Of a stretch of 62,577 nt of DNA, positions 8,073-18,670 are shown piece by piece. The translations under genes and the position numbers were made by a program. Source of the DNA: JANNRA01 sp031401035 (GTDB taxonomy: Bacteria; Desulfobacterota; Binatia; HRBIN30; CADEER01). Under the pieces are notes generated by a model that was not told where the DNA came from, did no database searches, and worked only from the letters and a program-made list of their open reading frames with translations. Every line of letters begins with the position of its first letter. Position 1 is the first letter of the stretch. The stretch is taken from assembly GCA_031401035.1 (NCBI GenBank), contig JANNRA010000018.1, positions 1 to 62,577 of the forward strand, in the 5' to 3' direction.

Positions 8073-9266
8073 ATGCCCCCCGTCGACAGCGTCTTCCGAC
8101 CTTTCCGCTCCTCCGACGCCGAGCGCAGCGATCGCGCTGCCGGCGATCGCACCCGTCACCGCAGCAAGGTGCGGCAGGCGATCCGCGACAACATCGCCGA
8201 TATCATCGCCGAGGAATCGATCATCGGGAAGGATCGCGATCGCATCATCAAAGTCCCGATCCGCGGCATCAAGGAGTTCCGCTTCATCTATGGCAACGCT
8301 GCGCCCGCTGTTGGCCAGGGCAATGGAGACTCGCAACCGGGCCAGGTGGTCGGCCGCCCGGAGAGCGATGGCGAGGGCGCGCCCGATCGAGCCGGGGACC
8401 GCCCCGGGGTCGACTACTACGAGACTGACGTCCGCCTCGACGAGCTCATCGACCTGATGTTCGAGGATCTGGAACTACCCGACCTCGAGCGCAAGCGACT
8501 GCGCGAGATTCCGTCGGACCGCAGCGTCAAGCGCAAGGGTTACCGCCAGGTTGGCATCCGCCAGCGGCTCGACAAGCGCCGCACGGTCATCGCGCGCGTC
8601 AAGCGCCTGTTGGCGACGCGCGAGCGCGACCCGGCTGCGGACGAGCGGCGCTTCCCGTTTCATGACGACGACCTGAAGTACAAGCACCTGGTCACCGACG
8701 TGCGCGAGGAGTCGAATGCCGTGGTGATCTGCCTCATGGACACTTCCGGCTCCATGGACACGATGAAGAAGTACCTGGCGCGCTGCTTCTTCTTTCTCCT
8801 CTACCAGTTCATTCGCTCCAAGTACCGCAACGTCGAGATCGTTTTCGTCGCGCACCATACGGAGGCCCGGGAGGTCACCGAGGAGGAGTTCTTTCACAAA
8901 GGGGAGTCGGGCGGCACGATCATCTCCTCAGCCTACGCCAAGGCGCTCGAGATCATCGCCGAGCGCTACCACCCGTCGTTGTGGAATGTGTACGCATTCC
9001 ACTGCTCCGACGGCGACAACTTCGACAGCGACAACGCCACCGCGCTGCGCGAGGCCAAGGCACTCACCGACGTCTGCAATCTGTTCGGCTACGGCGAGAT
9101 CAAGCCGATGGGCTCGCGCGCCTACGAGAGCTCGATGCTCAACGTCTTCCGCCAGCTCGACGCCGGCAACTTCCAGACCGTGCTGATCGAGCGCAAGGAA
9201 GACGTCTGGAGCAGCTTCAAGGCGCTGCTCGCCAAGGATCGCGTCGTCGAACCGGGCGCCGCCTGA
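8073..9266 (+). CDS. yeaH: DUF444 (YeaH/YhbH) VWA-domain protein
   Basis: The 397-residue protein begins with a positively charged segment containing RSKVRQAIRDNIADIIAEE, typical of DUF444. It then has a von Willebrand A-like domain with the MIDAS sequence DTSGS at ~223-227 and later FHCSDGDNFDSDN. It starts 18 bp after prkA and ends 10 bp before spoVR. The conserved linkage suggests the three proteins act together in a stress or sporulation-like response; the biochemical role is not established. Confidence 0.92.
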   Translation: MPPVDSVFRPFRSSDAERSDRAAGDRTRHRSKVRQAIRDNIADIIAEESIIGKDRDRIIKVPIRGIKEFRFIYGNAAPAVGQGNGDSQPGQVVGRPESDGEGAPDRAGDRPGVDYYETDVRLDELIDLMFEDLELPDLERKRLREIPSDRSVKRKGYRQVGIRQRLDKRRTVIARVKRLLATRERDPAADERRFPFHDDDLKYKHLVTDVREESNAVVICLMDTSGSMDTMKKYLARCFFFLLYQFIRSKYRNVEIVFVAHHTEAREVTEEEFFHKGESGGTIISSAYAKALEIIAERYHPSLWNVYAFHCSDGDNFDSDNATALREAKALTDVCNLFGYGEIKPMGSRAYESSMLNVFRQLDAGNFQTVLIERKEDVWSSFKALLAKDRVVEPGAA

Positions 9267-9276
9267 GCCCCGCCGC

Positions 9277-10671
9277 ATGCCGCAGCCCTGGGACATCGAC
9301 GATCTCGAGAAATGGGACGCGCGCATCCGCGCCCGCGTCGAGGCTTTCGGCCTCGACTGTTACCCGCAGGAGTTCGAGCTCTGCGATCACAACCAAATGC
9401 TCGGCTATATGGCGTACTCCGGCATGCCGTCGCACTATCCCCACTGGTCGTACGGCAAATCGTTCGAGAAGCTGAAGACACTGTACGACCACGGCGTCTC
9501 AGGGCTTCCCTACGAGATGGTCATCAACTCGAACCCCGCCCTCGCCTACCTGATGCGCGACAACTCGTTGACCCTGCAAATTCTCACCATCGCGCACGTG
9601 TATGCGCACAACGACTTCTTCAAGAACAATTTCACCTTTCGCTCCACCCGGGCCGAGTACACGCTCCCCACCTTCAAGGCGCACGCCGAGCGGGTGCGCG
9701 GGTATCAGGAGGATCCAAGCATCGGACTCGATCGCGTCGAACAGGTGCTCGACGCCGCCCACGCGCTCTCGCTGCAATGCCGGCGCAACCTCGCAGTGCG
9801 GAAGATGAGCGACGCAGCGGCGCGCGACGCCGCCGTCGACGCGGCGATGCCGCCACCGGATCCTTTCTATCGCATTCACCGACCGCCCGAGTGGACCGCT
9901 CCCGAGGTTCGCCGCACGCCGGCCGCGCCCGACGAGGACCTGCTGCTCTTCGTCCGCGACCACAACCCCTACCTGGCCGACTGGGAGAAGGACCTCCTGA
10001 CCATCGTCCACGAGCAGGCGCAGTACTTCGTCCCGCAGATCGAAACGAAAATCATGAACGAGGGCTGGGCGTCTTACTGGCACAAGCGGACGCTCGACAG
10101 CCTGGAGCTCACCGCGGACCTCCAACTGGAGTTCATCGTTCGTCACAACCAGGTGGTGCGGCCGCATGAGGGTACGATCAACCCGTACCACGTCGGCCTG
10201 CGCGTCTGGGAGGACATCCACCGCCGCGCCGGCGGCGGCACCGCGGGAGACGCGGCGATCTTCGCGGTGCGCGACGCTGACCGCGACTCCGCTTTCCTGC
10301 GTCGGCACCTGACCGAGGAGCTGATCCGCGACCTCGACCTCTTCCAGTATCAGCGCAAGGGAGCCGAGTACGTGATCACCGAAGTCGCCGACGCCGACGG
10401 GTGGCAGTCGGTCCGCGACACGTTGATCGCGGGCGTCGGCATGAACGGCGTGCCGGTGATCCGCGTCGTCGACGGCGACGCCGGCGGCAGAAGGACGCTC
10501 GGTCTCGAACACCGACACGACGGCCGCGACCTACACCCCGAATATGCCGAACGCACACTCGCGTTCGTGCACCAGCTCTGGCAACGCGAGGTAACGCTCG
10601 ACACCGTCATCGGCGGCCAGCGTCAGATCCTCACCCACACGGACGGCGGCTTCACCGTCAAGGCCGGCTGA
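9277..10671 (+). CDS. spoVR: SpoVR family protein (YcgB-like)
   Basis: The 464-residue product carries family hallmarks: PHWSYGKSFEK, PYEMVINSNPALAYLM and AHNDFFKNN in the N-terminal half, and IMNEGWASYWH in the middle. SpoVR is needed for spore cortex formation in Bacillus, but its homologues are widespread in non-sporulating Gram-negatives next to prkA and yeaH. It is the last gene of this operon and converges on ispF, with an inverted repeat between. Confidence 0.92.
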   Translation: MPQPWDIDDLEKWDARIRARVEAFGLDCYPQEFELCDHNQMLGYMAYSGMPSHYPHWSYGKSFEKLKTLYDHGVSGLPYEMVINSNPALAYLMRDNSLTLQILTIAHVYAHNDFFKNNFTFRSTRAEYTLPTFKAHAERVRGYQEDPSIGLDRVEQVLDAAHALSLQCRRNLAVRKMSDAAARDAAVDAAMPPPDPFYRIHRPPEWTAPEVRRTPAAPDEDLLLFVRDHNPYLADWEKDLLTIVHEQAQYFVPQIETKIMNEGWASYWHKRTLDSLELTADLQLEFIVRHNQVVRPHEGTINPYHVGLRVWEDIHRRAGGGTAGDAAIFAVRDADRDSAFLRRHLTEELIRDLDLFQYQRKGAEYVITEVADADGWQSVRDTLIAGVGMNGVPVIRVVDGDAGGRRTLGLEHRHDGRDLHPEYAERTLAFVHQLWQREVTLDTVIGGQRQILTHTDGGFTVKAG

Positions 10672-10676
10672 CCGCT

Positions 10677-10701
10677 GCGCCGCCGGTTACCGCGGCGGCG
10701 C
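10677..10701. terminator. GC hairpin between convergent spoVR and ispF
   Basis: A perfect 9-bp inverted repeat (10677-10685 with 10693-10701, 7-nt loop) lies 6 bp after the spoVR stop and includes the ispF stop codon in its loop. There is no T-tract on either side, so it is not a canonical intrinsic terminator. It may help termination or 3' end protection for both convergent transcripts. Confidence 0.35.
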
Positions 10702-11214
10702 CGAGCGGGCGCGACGCGGCGACGGGGCGGGCTCGACCAGCGCCACGGCCAGGACTGCGATGGCGTCGCCCGCGCCAATCGCGCCGAGCCCCTCCATCGT
10801 CTTCGCCTTGACCCCGACGCAGGATTGATCGACCTGGAGCAACGCTGCCAGACGTGCCCGCATCGGCGCCATGAACGGTGCCAGCTTCGGCCGTTCGGCG
10901 AGGATGGTCACGTCGACGTTGCCGACTCGTCCACCGTGGGTGCCGGTGAGGGCCACGACCTCGGCCAGCAGCACGGCACTGTCGACGCCGTGAAAGCGCG
11001 GATCGGTGTCCGGGAAGTGTTGCCCAATGTCACCCGCCGCCAGCGCGCCGAGTAGCGCATCCGTGACCGCGTGCAGGACGACGTCGCCATCGGAATGCCC
11101 GAGCAACCCGCGCTCGAAGGGGATCTCGATGCCCCCCAGAACCAGGCGTCGCCCCTCGACCAGCCGGTGAATGTCCCACCCCTGCCCGACGCGGGGCGCG
11201 GGCATGCGCGCCAT
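10687..11214 (-). CDS. ispF: 2-C-methyl-D-erythritol 2,4-cyclodiphosphate synthase
   Basis: The 175-residue enzyme of the MEP isoprenoid pathway closes CDP-ME 2-phosphate to the cyclodiphosphate. Zinc-site sequence GWDIHRL (Asp14, His16), GHSDGDVVLHAVTDALLGA and the substrate loop AKTMEGLG are all present. The C-terminus is extended by ~15 basic Pro/Arg-rich residues. The start overlaps the moeA stop by 1 bp (TGATG). Another MEP gene, ispE, is at 59.4 kb. Confidence 0.95.
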   Translation of the reverse strand: MARMPAPRVGQGWDIHRLVEGRRLVLGGIEIPFERGLLGHSDGDVVLHAVTDALLGALAAGDIGQHFPDTDPRFHGVDSAVLLAEVVALTGTHGGRVGNVDVTILAERPKLAPFMAPMRARLAALLQVDQSCVGVKAKTMEGLGAIGAGDAIAVLAVALVEPAPSPRRARSAPPR

Positions 11215-12446
11215 CAGAACGGCGGCGCCGTGGCGGCGTCCGCAGCCAGCAACACGATGCGCACGCGCGCGCCGGCCGCCAGCCCGCCGGACTCAGGCGG
11301 CGCGACGATGAGGCCGTCGCCGAGCGACAACGAGCGCAGCACGCCCGAGCTCTGCGACCCAGTCGAACGCACCCGGTAGGCGTCGGGCGTCCCCTCCACG
11401 CTGCAGCGCACGAACTCGGTCAGACCGACCGTCGTGCGCAGCGGATCGGCGAGCGTCGCCGCGGCACTGGGAAGGTGGACCCGAGCCAGGCCCAGCATCG
11501 TGCGCAGCGCCGGCAGCACGTAGAGATGGAAGCACACCAGCGAAGACACCGGGTTGCCGGGCAGCCCGAACACCGGCGTGCGCCCGCAGTGACCGAAGGT
11601 GAGCGGCTTGCCCGGCTTCTGCGCCACCTTCCAGAAGCGCTCACGGTAGCCGAGATCTCCGAGGATGCGCCGCACGTAGTCGAAGCTGCCCACCGAGACG
11701 CCGCCTGTGGACAGCACCACGTCGGCGGTCATCGCCTCGGCGAAGGCGACGCGGATGTCCTCGGGCCGGTCACGCACGATGCCGACCAGCCGCGGCTCGC
11801 CGCCCGCCTCCTCTATCGCAGCGGCGAGCGCGTAGGCGTTGCTGTTGACGATCTGCCCAGGTCCGAGCGCTGCTCCGACGTCCACGAGTTCGTCGCCGGT
11901 GGCGATCACCGCCACGCGCGGCCGCCGCGCGACGCGCAGCATCGGCACCCCGAGCGAGGCGACGAGGCCGATGTCGGCCGGGCGCAACAGGCGGCCGGCA
12001 GCCAACACGCGCTCGCCGATCCGCATATCCTCACCCGGCTCGCGCACATGGCCACCCGCTACCACCGGCACGTGCACGGCGACGCCGTCGGCAATCTCGG
12101 CGGTATCCTCGACCCGCACCACAGCGTCGGCACCGTCCGGCAGCGGCGCACCGGTCATGATGCGGATCGCCGTCTGCGCCCCAACTGGCTGGCTGGCCAC
12201 GGTGCCGGCCCCGATGGTCTCCAGGACGCGCAACCGAGTCGGTGCCTCGAGCGTGGCGGCCGCCACGTCGGCGCTGCGCAACGCGTAGCCGTCCATGGCG
12301 GAATTACGAAACGGCGGCACGTCGCGCGGCGCGTCGAGATCCATCGCCAGCACGCGGCCGCGGGCGGCGGTGAGCGCCACCTGTTCGCCGCCCAGGCGCG
12401 GCAGATCGTCGAGCACGTGCTCGAGCGCTTCACGCACGCTGATCAT
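11214..12446 (-). CDS. moeA: Molybdopterin molybdenumtransferase
   Basis: The 410-residue MoeA inserts molybdate into adenylylated molybdopterin. Family motifs: FRNSAMDGYA near residue 50, RIMTGAPLPDGADAVV, STGGVSVGSFDYV, and FGLPGNPVSSLV in the MoCF domain, with a beta-rich C-terminal domain. It is translationally coupled to ispF and divergent from the sensor kinase gene at 12548, with ~100 bp between. Confidence 0.94.
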   Translation of the reverse strand: MISVREALEHVLDDLPRLGGEQVALTAARGRVLAMDLDAPRDVPPFRNSAMDGYALRSADVAAATLEAPTRLRVLETIGAGTVASQPVGAQTAIRIMTGAPLPDGADAVVRVEDTAEIADGVAVHVPVVAGGHVREPGEDMRIGERVLAAGRLLRPADIGLVASLGVPMLRVARRPRVAVIATGDELVDVGAALGPGQIVNSNAYALAAAIEEAGGEPRLVGIVRDRPEDIRVAFAEAMTADVVLSTGGVSVGSFDYVRRILGDLGYRERFWKVAQKPGKPLTFGHCGRTPVFGLPGNPVSSLVCFHLYVLPALRTMLGLARVHLPSAAATLADPLRTTVGLTEFVRCSVEGTPDAYRVRSTGSQSSGVLRSLSLGDGLIVAPPESGGLAAGARVRIVLLAADAATAPPF

Positions 12447-12547
12447 GCTGATGCGCCCCAGCTATGCGGGGCATCGGTCCTTGTCAACGAACCCGCGTTC
12501 CCCTCCTCTACGCGGTGTGTTAAGCGGATCTGGTTACTTATCTCCCC

Positions 12548-13693
12548 ATGACGATTCCGGTCACCACCGCCCGCCGCCTGCGCGGCATGGGCCCCGCCAC
12601 CGCCCCGTCGCTCGCCGACGTGCTGGCCGCCTTCAACGATGCGGTGATCGTCACCGACGGCGACCTGCGCATCGTCCTGTTCAACCCAGCGGCGGAGGAA
12701 CTCACGGGTATGCCGCAGCGGCGCGCCCTCGGAGCCGCCTGCGAGGAGGTCTTCGCCGAGACGCCGCTGATCGCGGAAATGACCAGGCGGGTGCTGGCGC
12801 TCGGCCAGAGCGAAGCACGCAGCGAGGAGTCGCTGGTGCGCGGGCGGCGCAGCGTCCCGGTGCGCATCACCTGCCTGCCGTTGTGGGACCGCGACGACCG
12901 GGTCTCGGGCGTCGCGCTGGTCATCCACGACTTCGGGTACCAGCGCATGCTGGAGGATTCGGCGCGACGAAACGAGAACCTGGCACGCCTCGGCACGCTG
13001 GTGGCAGGACTGGCGCACGAGGTGCGCAATCCGCTCGCCGGCATCAAGGGCGCGGCGCAGCTGCTCGAAGCCCGGCTGACTGCGCAGCCTGAACTGAGCG
13101 AGTACACCACCGTCATCGCGCGCGAAGTCAACCGCCTGAGCGCACTGGTCGAGGATCTCCTCACCCTCGGCGCGCCTCCGAAACCGCGCCTGGCGCCGCT
13201 CAACGTGCACCGCGTCATCCAGGATGTCGTGATGGTCGCCCAAGCCGACCTGGTCCGCGCCGGGGTCCACCTGCAGTACGGCTTCGATCCGAGTTTGCCC
13301 GACGTGCTCGGCGACGACGCCCAGCTCAGCCAAGTGCTGCTGAACGTCGTCCGTAACGCCATTGAGGCGATGGCCGCTTCTGACAGCGCGCCGCCGGGGC
13401 GCAGCCTACTCACCATCGGCACGCGGATGGAGACCGACTTCCACATTCTGCGCGCCCGCGCCGGGACCAGCACCTACCTGCGCGTCGAAATCGGCGACCA
13501 AGGCGCCGGCATCCCGCCGGAAGCGGCCGACCACCTGTTCGAGCCGTTTTTCACCACCAAAGCGCGCGGCACCGGGCTCGGGCTCGCCATCTCGGCCAAG
13601 ATCGTCGCCGACCACGGCGGCATCATCCGCGCCACCCCCAACCACCCATACGGCACGCTAGTCACGATCACCCTGCCGGTCGCGAGGCACTGA
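12548..13693 (+). CDS. NtrB-like PAS sensor histidine kinase
   Basis: The 381-residue cytosolic kinase (no membrane segment) has a PAS domain (~20-130), a HisKA dimerisation helix with the H-box LAHEVRNPL (His157), and a HATPase domain with N-box NVVRNAIEA and G-boxes GDQGAGI and GTGLGLAIS. This is the GlnL/NtrB arrangement. The response regulator gene begins 3 bp after its stop, so the two form a pair. A nitrogen-regulation role is suggested only by architecture; no glnA or glnK is in view. Confidence 0.88.
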   Translation: MTIPVTTARRLRGMGPATAPSLADVLAAFNDAVIVTDGDLRIVLFNPAAEELTGMPQRRALGAACEEVFAETPLIAEMTRRVLALGQSEARSEESLVRGRRSVPVRITCLPLWDRDDRVSGVALVIHDFGYQRMLEDSARRNENLARLGTLVAGLAHEVRNPLAGIKGAAQLLEARLTAQPELSEYTTVIAREVNRLSALVEDLLTLGAPPKPRLAPLNVHRVIQDVVMVAQADLVRAGVHLQYGFDPSLPDVLGDDAQLSQVLLNVVRNAIEAMAASDSAPPGRSLLTIGTRMETDFHILRARAGTSTYLRVEIGDQGAGIPPEAADHLFEPFFTTKARGTGLGLAISAKIVADHGGIIRATPNHPYGTLVTITLPVARH

Positions 13694-13695
13694 AC

Positions 13696-15156
<1,461 letters not shown>

Positions 15157-15179
15157 GGGCGCTCCGGCGCGCTTCGCCG

Positions 15180-15809
15180 TTGTTCCGGTTCCTCGACGCG
15201 CTGTACCCGATCGCCGACGCCGACGCCTGTGCCGACGTCGTCGCACTCGGCGAAGCGATCCTCGCCGGCGGCGCGCGCCTGCTGCAGCTGCGAGCCAAGG
15301 GGGCCACGACGCGCGACCTGATCGCGTTGGCGCGCGCCCTGCGGATCTGTACGCGGCGCGCCGGCGCGCGCCTGATCGTCAACGACCGCACCGACGTCGC
15401 ACTGCTGGTTGGCGCGGACGGCGTCCATCTCGGCCAGGACGACCTGCCGCCGGCCGCGGCGCGCGCCCTGCTCGGCCCGACCGCGATCATCGGCCTGTCC
15501 ACGCACAGTCTGGCTCAAGTGGACGCCGCACTGCGCGCAGGGGGAGTCGATTACCTCGCCTTCGGGCCGATTTTCACGACGCGCAGCAAAGCCGACCCAG
15601 CGCCAGCCTGCGGCCTCGCGGCGCTCCGCGCGGCGCGGCGCCGCTGCCCGCTCCCGCTGGTGGCGATTGGCGGCATCCGGCTTGCGACGGCGGCGGCGGT
15701 GCGCAGCGCCGGGGCCGACGCCGTGGCGGTCATCGGCGCCATCGCGCATGCCGCGGACGCCGCCGCCGCGACGCGGGAACTCCGCGCCGCCGTGGCCGAC
15801 GCACACTAG
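15180..15809 (+). CDS. thiE: Thiamine-phosphate synthase
   Basis: The 209-residue TIM barrel couples HMP-PP and HET-P to thiamine phosphate. Seen: LLQLRAKG, VNDRTDVALLVGADGVHLGQDDLP, GLSTHS, DYLAFGPIF and VAIGGI, which line the diphosphate and thiazole sites. The start is an inferred TTG, as no ATG or GTG lies in frame between the regulator's stop and the first conserved strand. It may be co-transcribed with the two-component pair. The 3' end overlaps the convergent dnaB stop by 4 bp. No TPP riboswitch recognised. Confidence 0.9.
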   Translation: MFRFLDALYPIADADACADVVALGEAILAGGARLLQLRAKGATTRDLIALARALRICTRRAGARLIVNDRTDVALLVGADGVHLGQDDLPPAAARALLGPTAIIGLSTHSLAQVDAALRAGGVDYLAFGPIFTTRSKADPAPACGLAALRAARRRCPLPLVAIGGIRLATAAAVRSAGADAVAVIGAIAHAADAAAATRELRAAVADAH

Positions 15810-17173
15810 AGCTCGTCGATCTCCGCCGGGTAGTTGACGTCGTCCTGGCTGCGATTGTCGAAGCGGGTGTACTCGGAGAAGAAGGTCAGCGGCACCGTCC
15901 CGGTCGGCCCGTTACGCTGCTTGCCGATGATCACCTCGGCTTCGCGCTCGTCGGCGTTCTTGGGGTCGTACACGCAGGCGCGATAGAGGAACATGATCAC
16001 GTCGGCGTCCTGCTCGATGGCGCCGGACTCACGAAGGTCGGCCATCAGCGGCCGTTTGTCGGCGCGCGACTCGACGGCACGATTGAGCTGCGATAACGCA
16101 ATCACCGGCAGGCGCAGCTCCTTGGCCAGCGCCTTCAGCGAGCGCGAGATGCTGGAGATCTCCTGCTCGCGATTGTCGGCATTGTGGCCGCGCATGAGCT
16201 GCAGGTAGTCGACGATGATCAGGCCGAGGTTGGCCTCGCGCTCGCGCTTCAGCCGCCGCGCCTTGGCGCGCAGCTCGAGGACACTCAGGGCCGGCGTGTC
16301 GTCGATGTAGATCGGCGCTTCGGACAGGCGCTCGGCGGCGATGGCCAGCTTCGGATAGTCGCGCTGGGCGGCGAAGCCGGCGCGCACCTTCGACTGATCA
16401 ACACGCGCCTCGGAGCACAGCATGCGCAGCACCAGCTGCTCCTTCGACATCTCCAGGGAGAACACGGCCACCCCGGTCTTCCCCTCCAGCGCGGCGTATT
16501 GCGCCATGTTGATGGCGAAGGCGGTCTTGCCCATGCTCGGACGACCCGCGACGATGATCAGGTCACCCGGCTGCAGGCCGGCGGTCTTCTTGTCGAGGTC
16601 GACGAAGCCGGTGGGCACCCCGGTGACCAACTCCTGGCGCTCGTAGAGCTGTTCGACCGCCTTCATCGACTCGACGACGATGTCGCGCACCCGGAAGAAC
16701 GTTGGTCGGGCCTTGCGCTCGCTCAGTTGGAAGATCGCGTGCTCGGCTTCGTCCAGGAAGGCGTCGACATCACCCGGCGCCTCGAAGCTGCGCATGGCGA
16801 TCTCGCTGCTGGTGGTGATCAGCGCCCGCAGGATCGCCTTGTCCTTGATGATCTTGGCGTAGTAGCCGACGTTCGCCGCGGTGGGGACGCGTTCGACCAG
16901 TTCGGCCAGATACGACGCGCCGCCGACGTCCTGCAGTTCGCTGCGCGAGCGCAGCGCATCGGACAGCGTCACCAGATCCACGGGCTCATGCCGATCACTC
17001 AGATCGAGAATGGCGCGAAAGATCTTGCGGTGCGCGTCGCGGTAGAAGTCGTCCGCGATAATGAGTTCGATGGCGCGGTCCAGGGCGGCGTTGTCGATCA
17101 GGATCCCGCCGAGGACGGATTCCTCCGCCTCGATGCTCTGCGGCGGTATCTTGCCTCTCGTCTCCTCAGCCAT
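15806..17173 (-). CDS. dnaB: Replicative DNA helicase DnaB
   Basis: The 455-residue helicase has the N-terminal DnaB domain opening PPQSIEAEESVLGGILID, then a RecA-like motor with Walker A GRPSMGKT (210-217), a Walker B segment LIIVDYLQLM and the C-terminal RRNGPTG-like loop (KQRNGPTGTV). The open frame continues to 17455, but the ATG at 17173 is correct because homology starts there. No intein. It is divergent from the carboxypeptidase gene. Confidence 0.95.
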   Translation of the reverse strand: MAEETRGKIPPQSIEAEESVLGGILIDNAALDRAIELIIADDFYRDAHRKIFRAILDLSDRHEPVDLVTLSDALRSRSELQDVGGASYLAELVERVPTAANVGYYAKIIKDKAILRALITTSSEIAMRSFEAPGDVDAFLDEAEHAIFQLSERKARPTFFRVRDIVVESMKAVEQLYERQELVTGVPTGFVDLDKKTAGLQPGDLIIVAGRPSMGKTAFAINMAQYAALEGKTGVAVFSLEMSKEQLVLRMLCSEARVDQSKVRAGFAAQRDYPKLAIAAERLSEAPIYIDDTPALSVLELRAKARRLKREREANLGLIIVDYLQLMRGHNADNREQEISSISRSLKALAKELRLPVIALSQLNRAVESRADKRPLMADLRESGAIEQDADVIMFLYRACVYDPKNADEREAEVIIGKQRNGPTGTVPLTFFSEYTRFDNRSQDDVNYPAEIDEL

Positions 17174-17333
17174 GCGGATGGCCGCAGTACTCCTTCCGCC
17201 TGAACGCAACAAGCCCACCTCGGCTGCGCTGACCCCGCACCCCGCAAACCACTGTCCCAATACGCAAAACCGGGTTGAATTAGGCTCGCTTTTACGACAA
17301 AACCCTTCCAGCACGGTGGTGGATGAGGTGAAC

Positions 17334-18644
17334 GTGAGGTGGACCACGGGTCGATGGATGGTCATGGGGCTCGTCGCCCTGTCGGCGAGCCTTCCCGCCG
17401 CGGCGGCCGAGCAACCTGACCTGTATGCCCTCACCGCCCGGGCGGCCATCGTCATCGATGCCGAGAGCGGCGAGGTTCAGTTCGCCCGCAACGCCGACAT
17501 GGCATTGCCGCCAGCCAGCACCACCAAGGTGATGACCGCCCTGCTCGCCCTGCGCTCCACGGCGCCCGACGAGTTGATGCGGGTCAGCGCCTATGCGGCC
17601 AGCATGCCGCCGTCGAAGGCCTATCTGCGCTCCGGCTCGATCCTGACCAGCCGCGACCTGCTGTACGCGTTGATGATGCGCTCGGCCAACGACGCCAGCG
17701 TCGTCATCGCCGAACACGTCGGCGGCTCGGTACCCGGCTTTGCCGGCCTGATGAATCGCACCGCCCAGTCGCTCGGCGCCACGTCCTCGCGCTTCGTCAC
17801 GCCCAACGGGCTGCCGGCGAAGGGTCACTACTCAACCGCCCGGGACCTGGCGACCATCCTGCGCGCAGCACTGCAAACGCCCGGGATGCGCAGCATCATG
17901 TCCATCCGCACGCAGGTAATCGAACCGGTAAGAGGGAACACGAAGCGCATCGCGCTGCGCTCCACCAACCGCTTGCTGTGGCGCGACGACCTGACAGTGA
18001 TCGGCAAGACCGGCTGGACACGCGAGGCCAAACGCTGCTTCGTCGGCGCGGCGTCGGCGAACGGTCGCGAAGTGATCGTCGCCGTGCTGGGCTCGCGCGA
18101 CTTGTGGACCGACGTTGAGATGTTGGCGCACTTCGGTCTCGGTCGTACGGTTCCCGGCTATGACGACCTGCGTCGGCGCAGCGGCGTTCAGCAGGCCGCC
18201 CTGTCCCCGCCGGCGGTGACCAGGACGGCCCCCAGCGTGGCGTGGCGGCGCGGCACCGGAGCGGTGGCCCCACCGGCTCGCGCCGCCCGCCCTGCCCCGG
18301 CGCCGAACTTGCGCGCGTTCCAGCCTCCCACACGTCAGGCCGCCGCGCGTCCGCAGGTGGCGGCGCGGAGCCAGCGCGTCGTACCGCAGGGCGACCGCGA
18401 GGAGCTCAGCCGGCGCGCCGGGCTCAAGTACCACCTCCATCTCGGCTCGTACCGCAGCAAGGCACGCGCGGAGCAGGTGAGCCGTGACCTCGCCAAGCGC
18501 GGCTACCGCGCCCGTGTCGAATCGGCGAGCGGCGCCTACCGCGTCGCGGTGCGCGACTTCCCGTCGCGCGACGCTGCCCGCAAGGCGGCCCGCACCATCG
18601 GGCGCAGCCTGCACGTCGACCCGGTCATCGTCGCCAGCCGCTGA
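17334..18644 (+). CDS. dacA: D-alanyl-D-alanine carboxypeptidase (PBP5-like) with SPOR domain
   Basis: The 436-residue product has a signal peptide (residues ~9-25, ending AAAAE) and a peptidase S11 domain with the three active-site motifs SxxK (Ser62-Lys65), SAN (117-119) and KTG (225-227). It removes the terminal D-Ala of peptidoglycan stem peptides in the periplasm. A Pro/Ala-rich linker leads to a C-terminal SPOR domain (~366-436), which in this family binds denuded glycan at division sites. The usual PBP5 C-terminal amphipathic anchor is replaced by this module. The GTG at 17334 is chosen; an alternative in-frame GTG is at 17319. Confidence 0.88.
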   Translation: MRWTTGRWMVMGLVALSASLPAAAAEQPDLYALTARAAIVIDAESGEVQFARNADMALPPASTTKVMTALLALRSTAPDELMRVSAYAASMPPSKAYLRSGSILTSRDLLYALMMRSANDASVVIAEHVGGSVPGFAGLMNRTAQSLGATSSRFVTPNGLPAKGHYSTARDLATILRAALQTPGMRSIMSIRTQVIEPVRGNTKRIALRSTNRLLWRDDLTVIGKTGWTREAKRCFVGAASANGREVIVAVLGSRDLWTDVEMLAHFGLGRTVPGYDDLRRRSGVQQAALSPPAVTRTAPSVAWRRGTGAVAPPARAARPAPAPNLRAFQPPTRQAAARPQVAARSQRVVPQGDREELSRRAGLKYHLHLGSYRSKARAEQVSRDLAKRGYRARVESASGAYRVAVRDFPSRDAARKAARTIGRSLHVDPVIVASR

Positions 18645-18670
18645 GTGGGCGGCGCCGGCGCGGCGACGCC

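Noticed and set aside
17174..17455. N-terminal extension of DnaB by ~94 residues
   Set aside because: The extension has no DnaB similarity, overlaps the promoter and start of the carboxypeptidase gene, and family homology begins at 17173.
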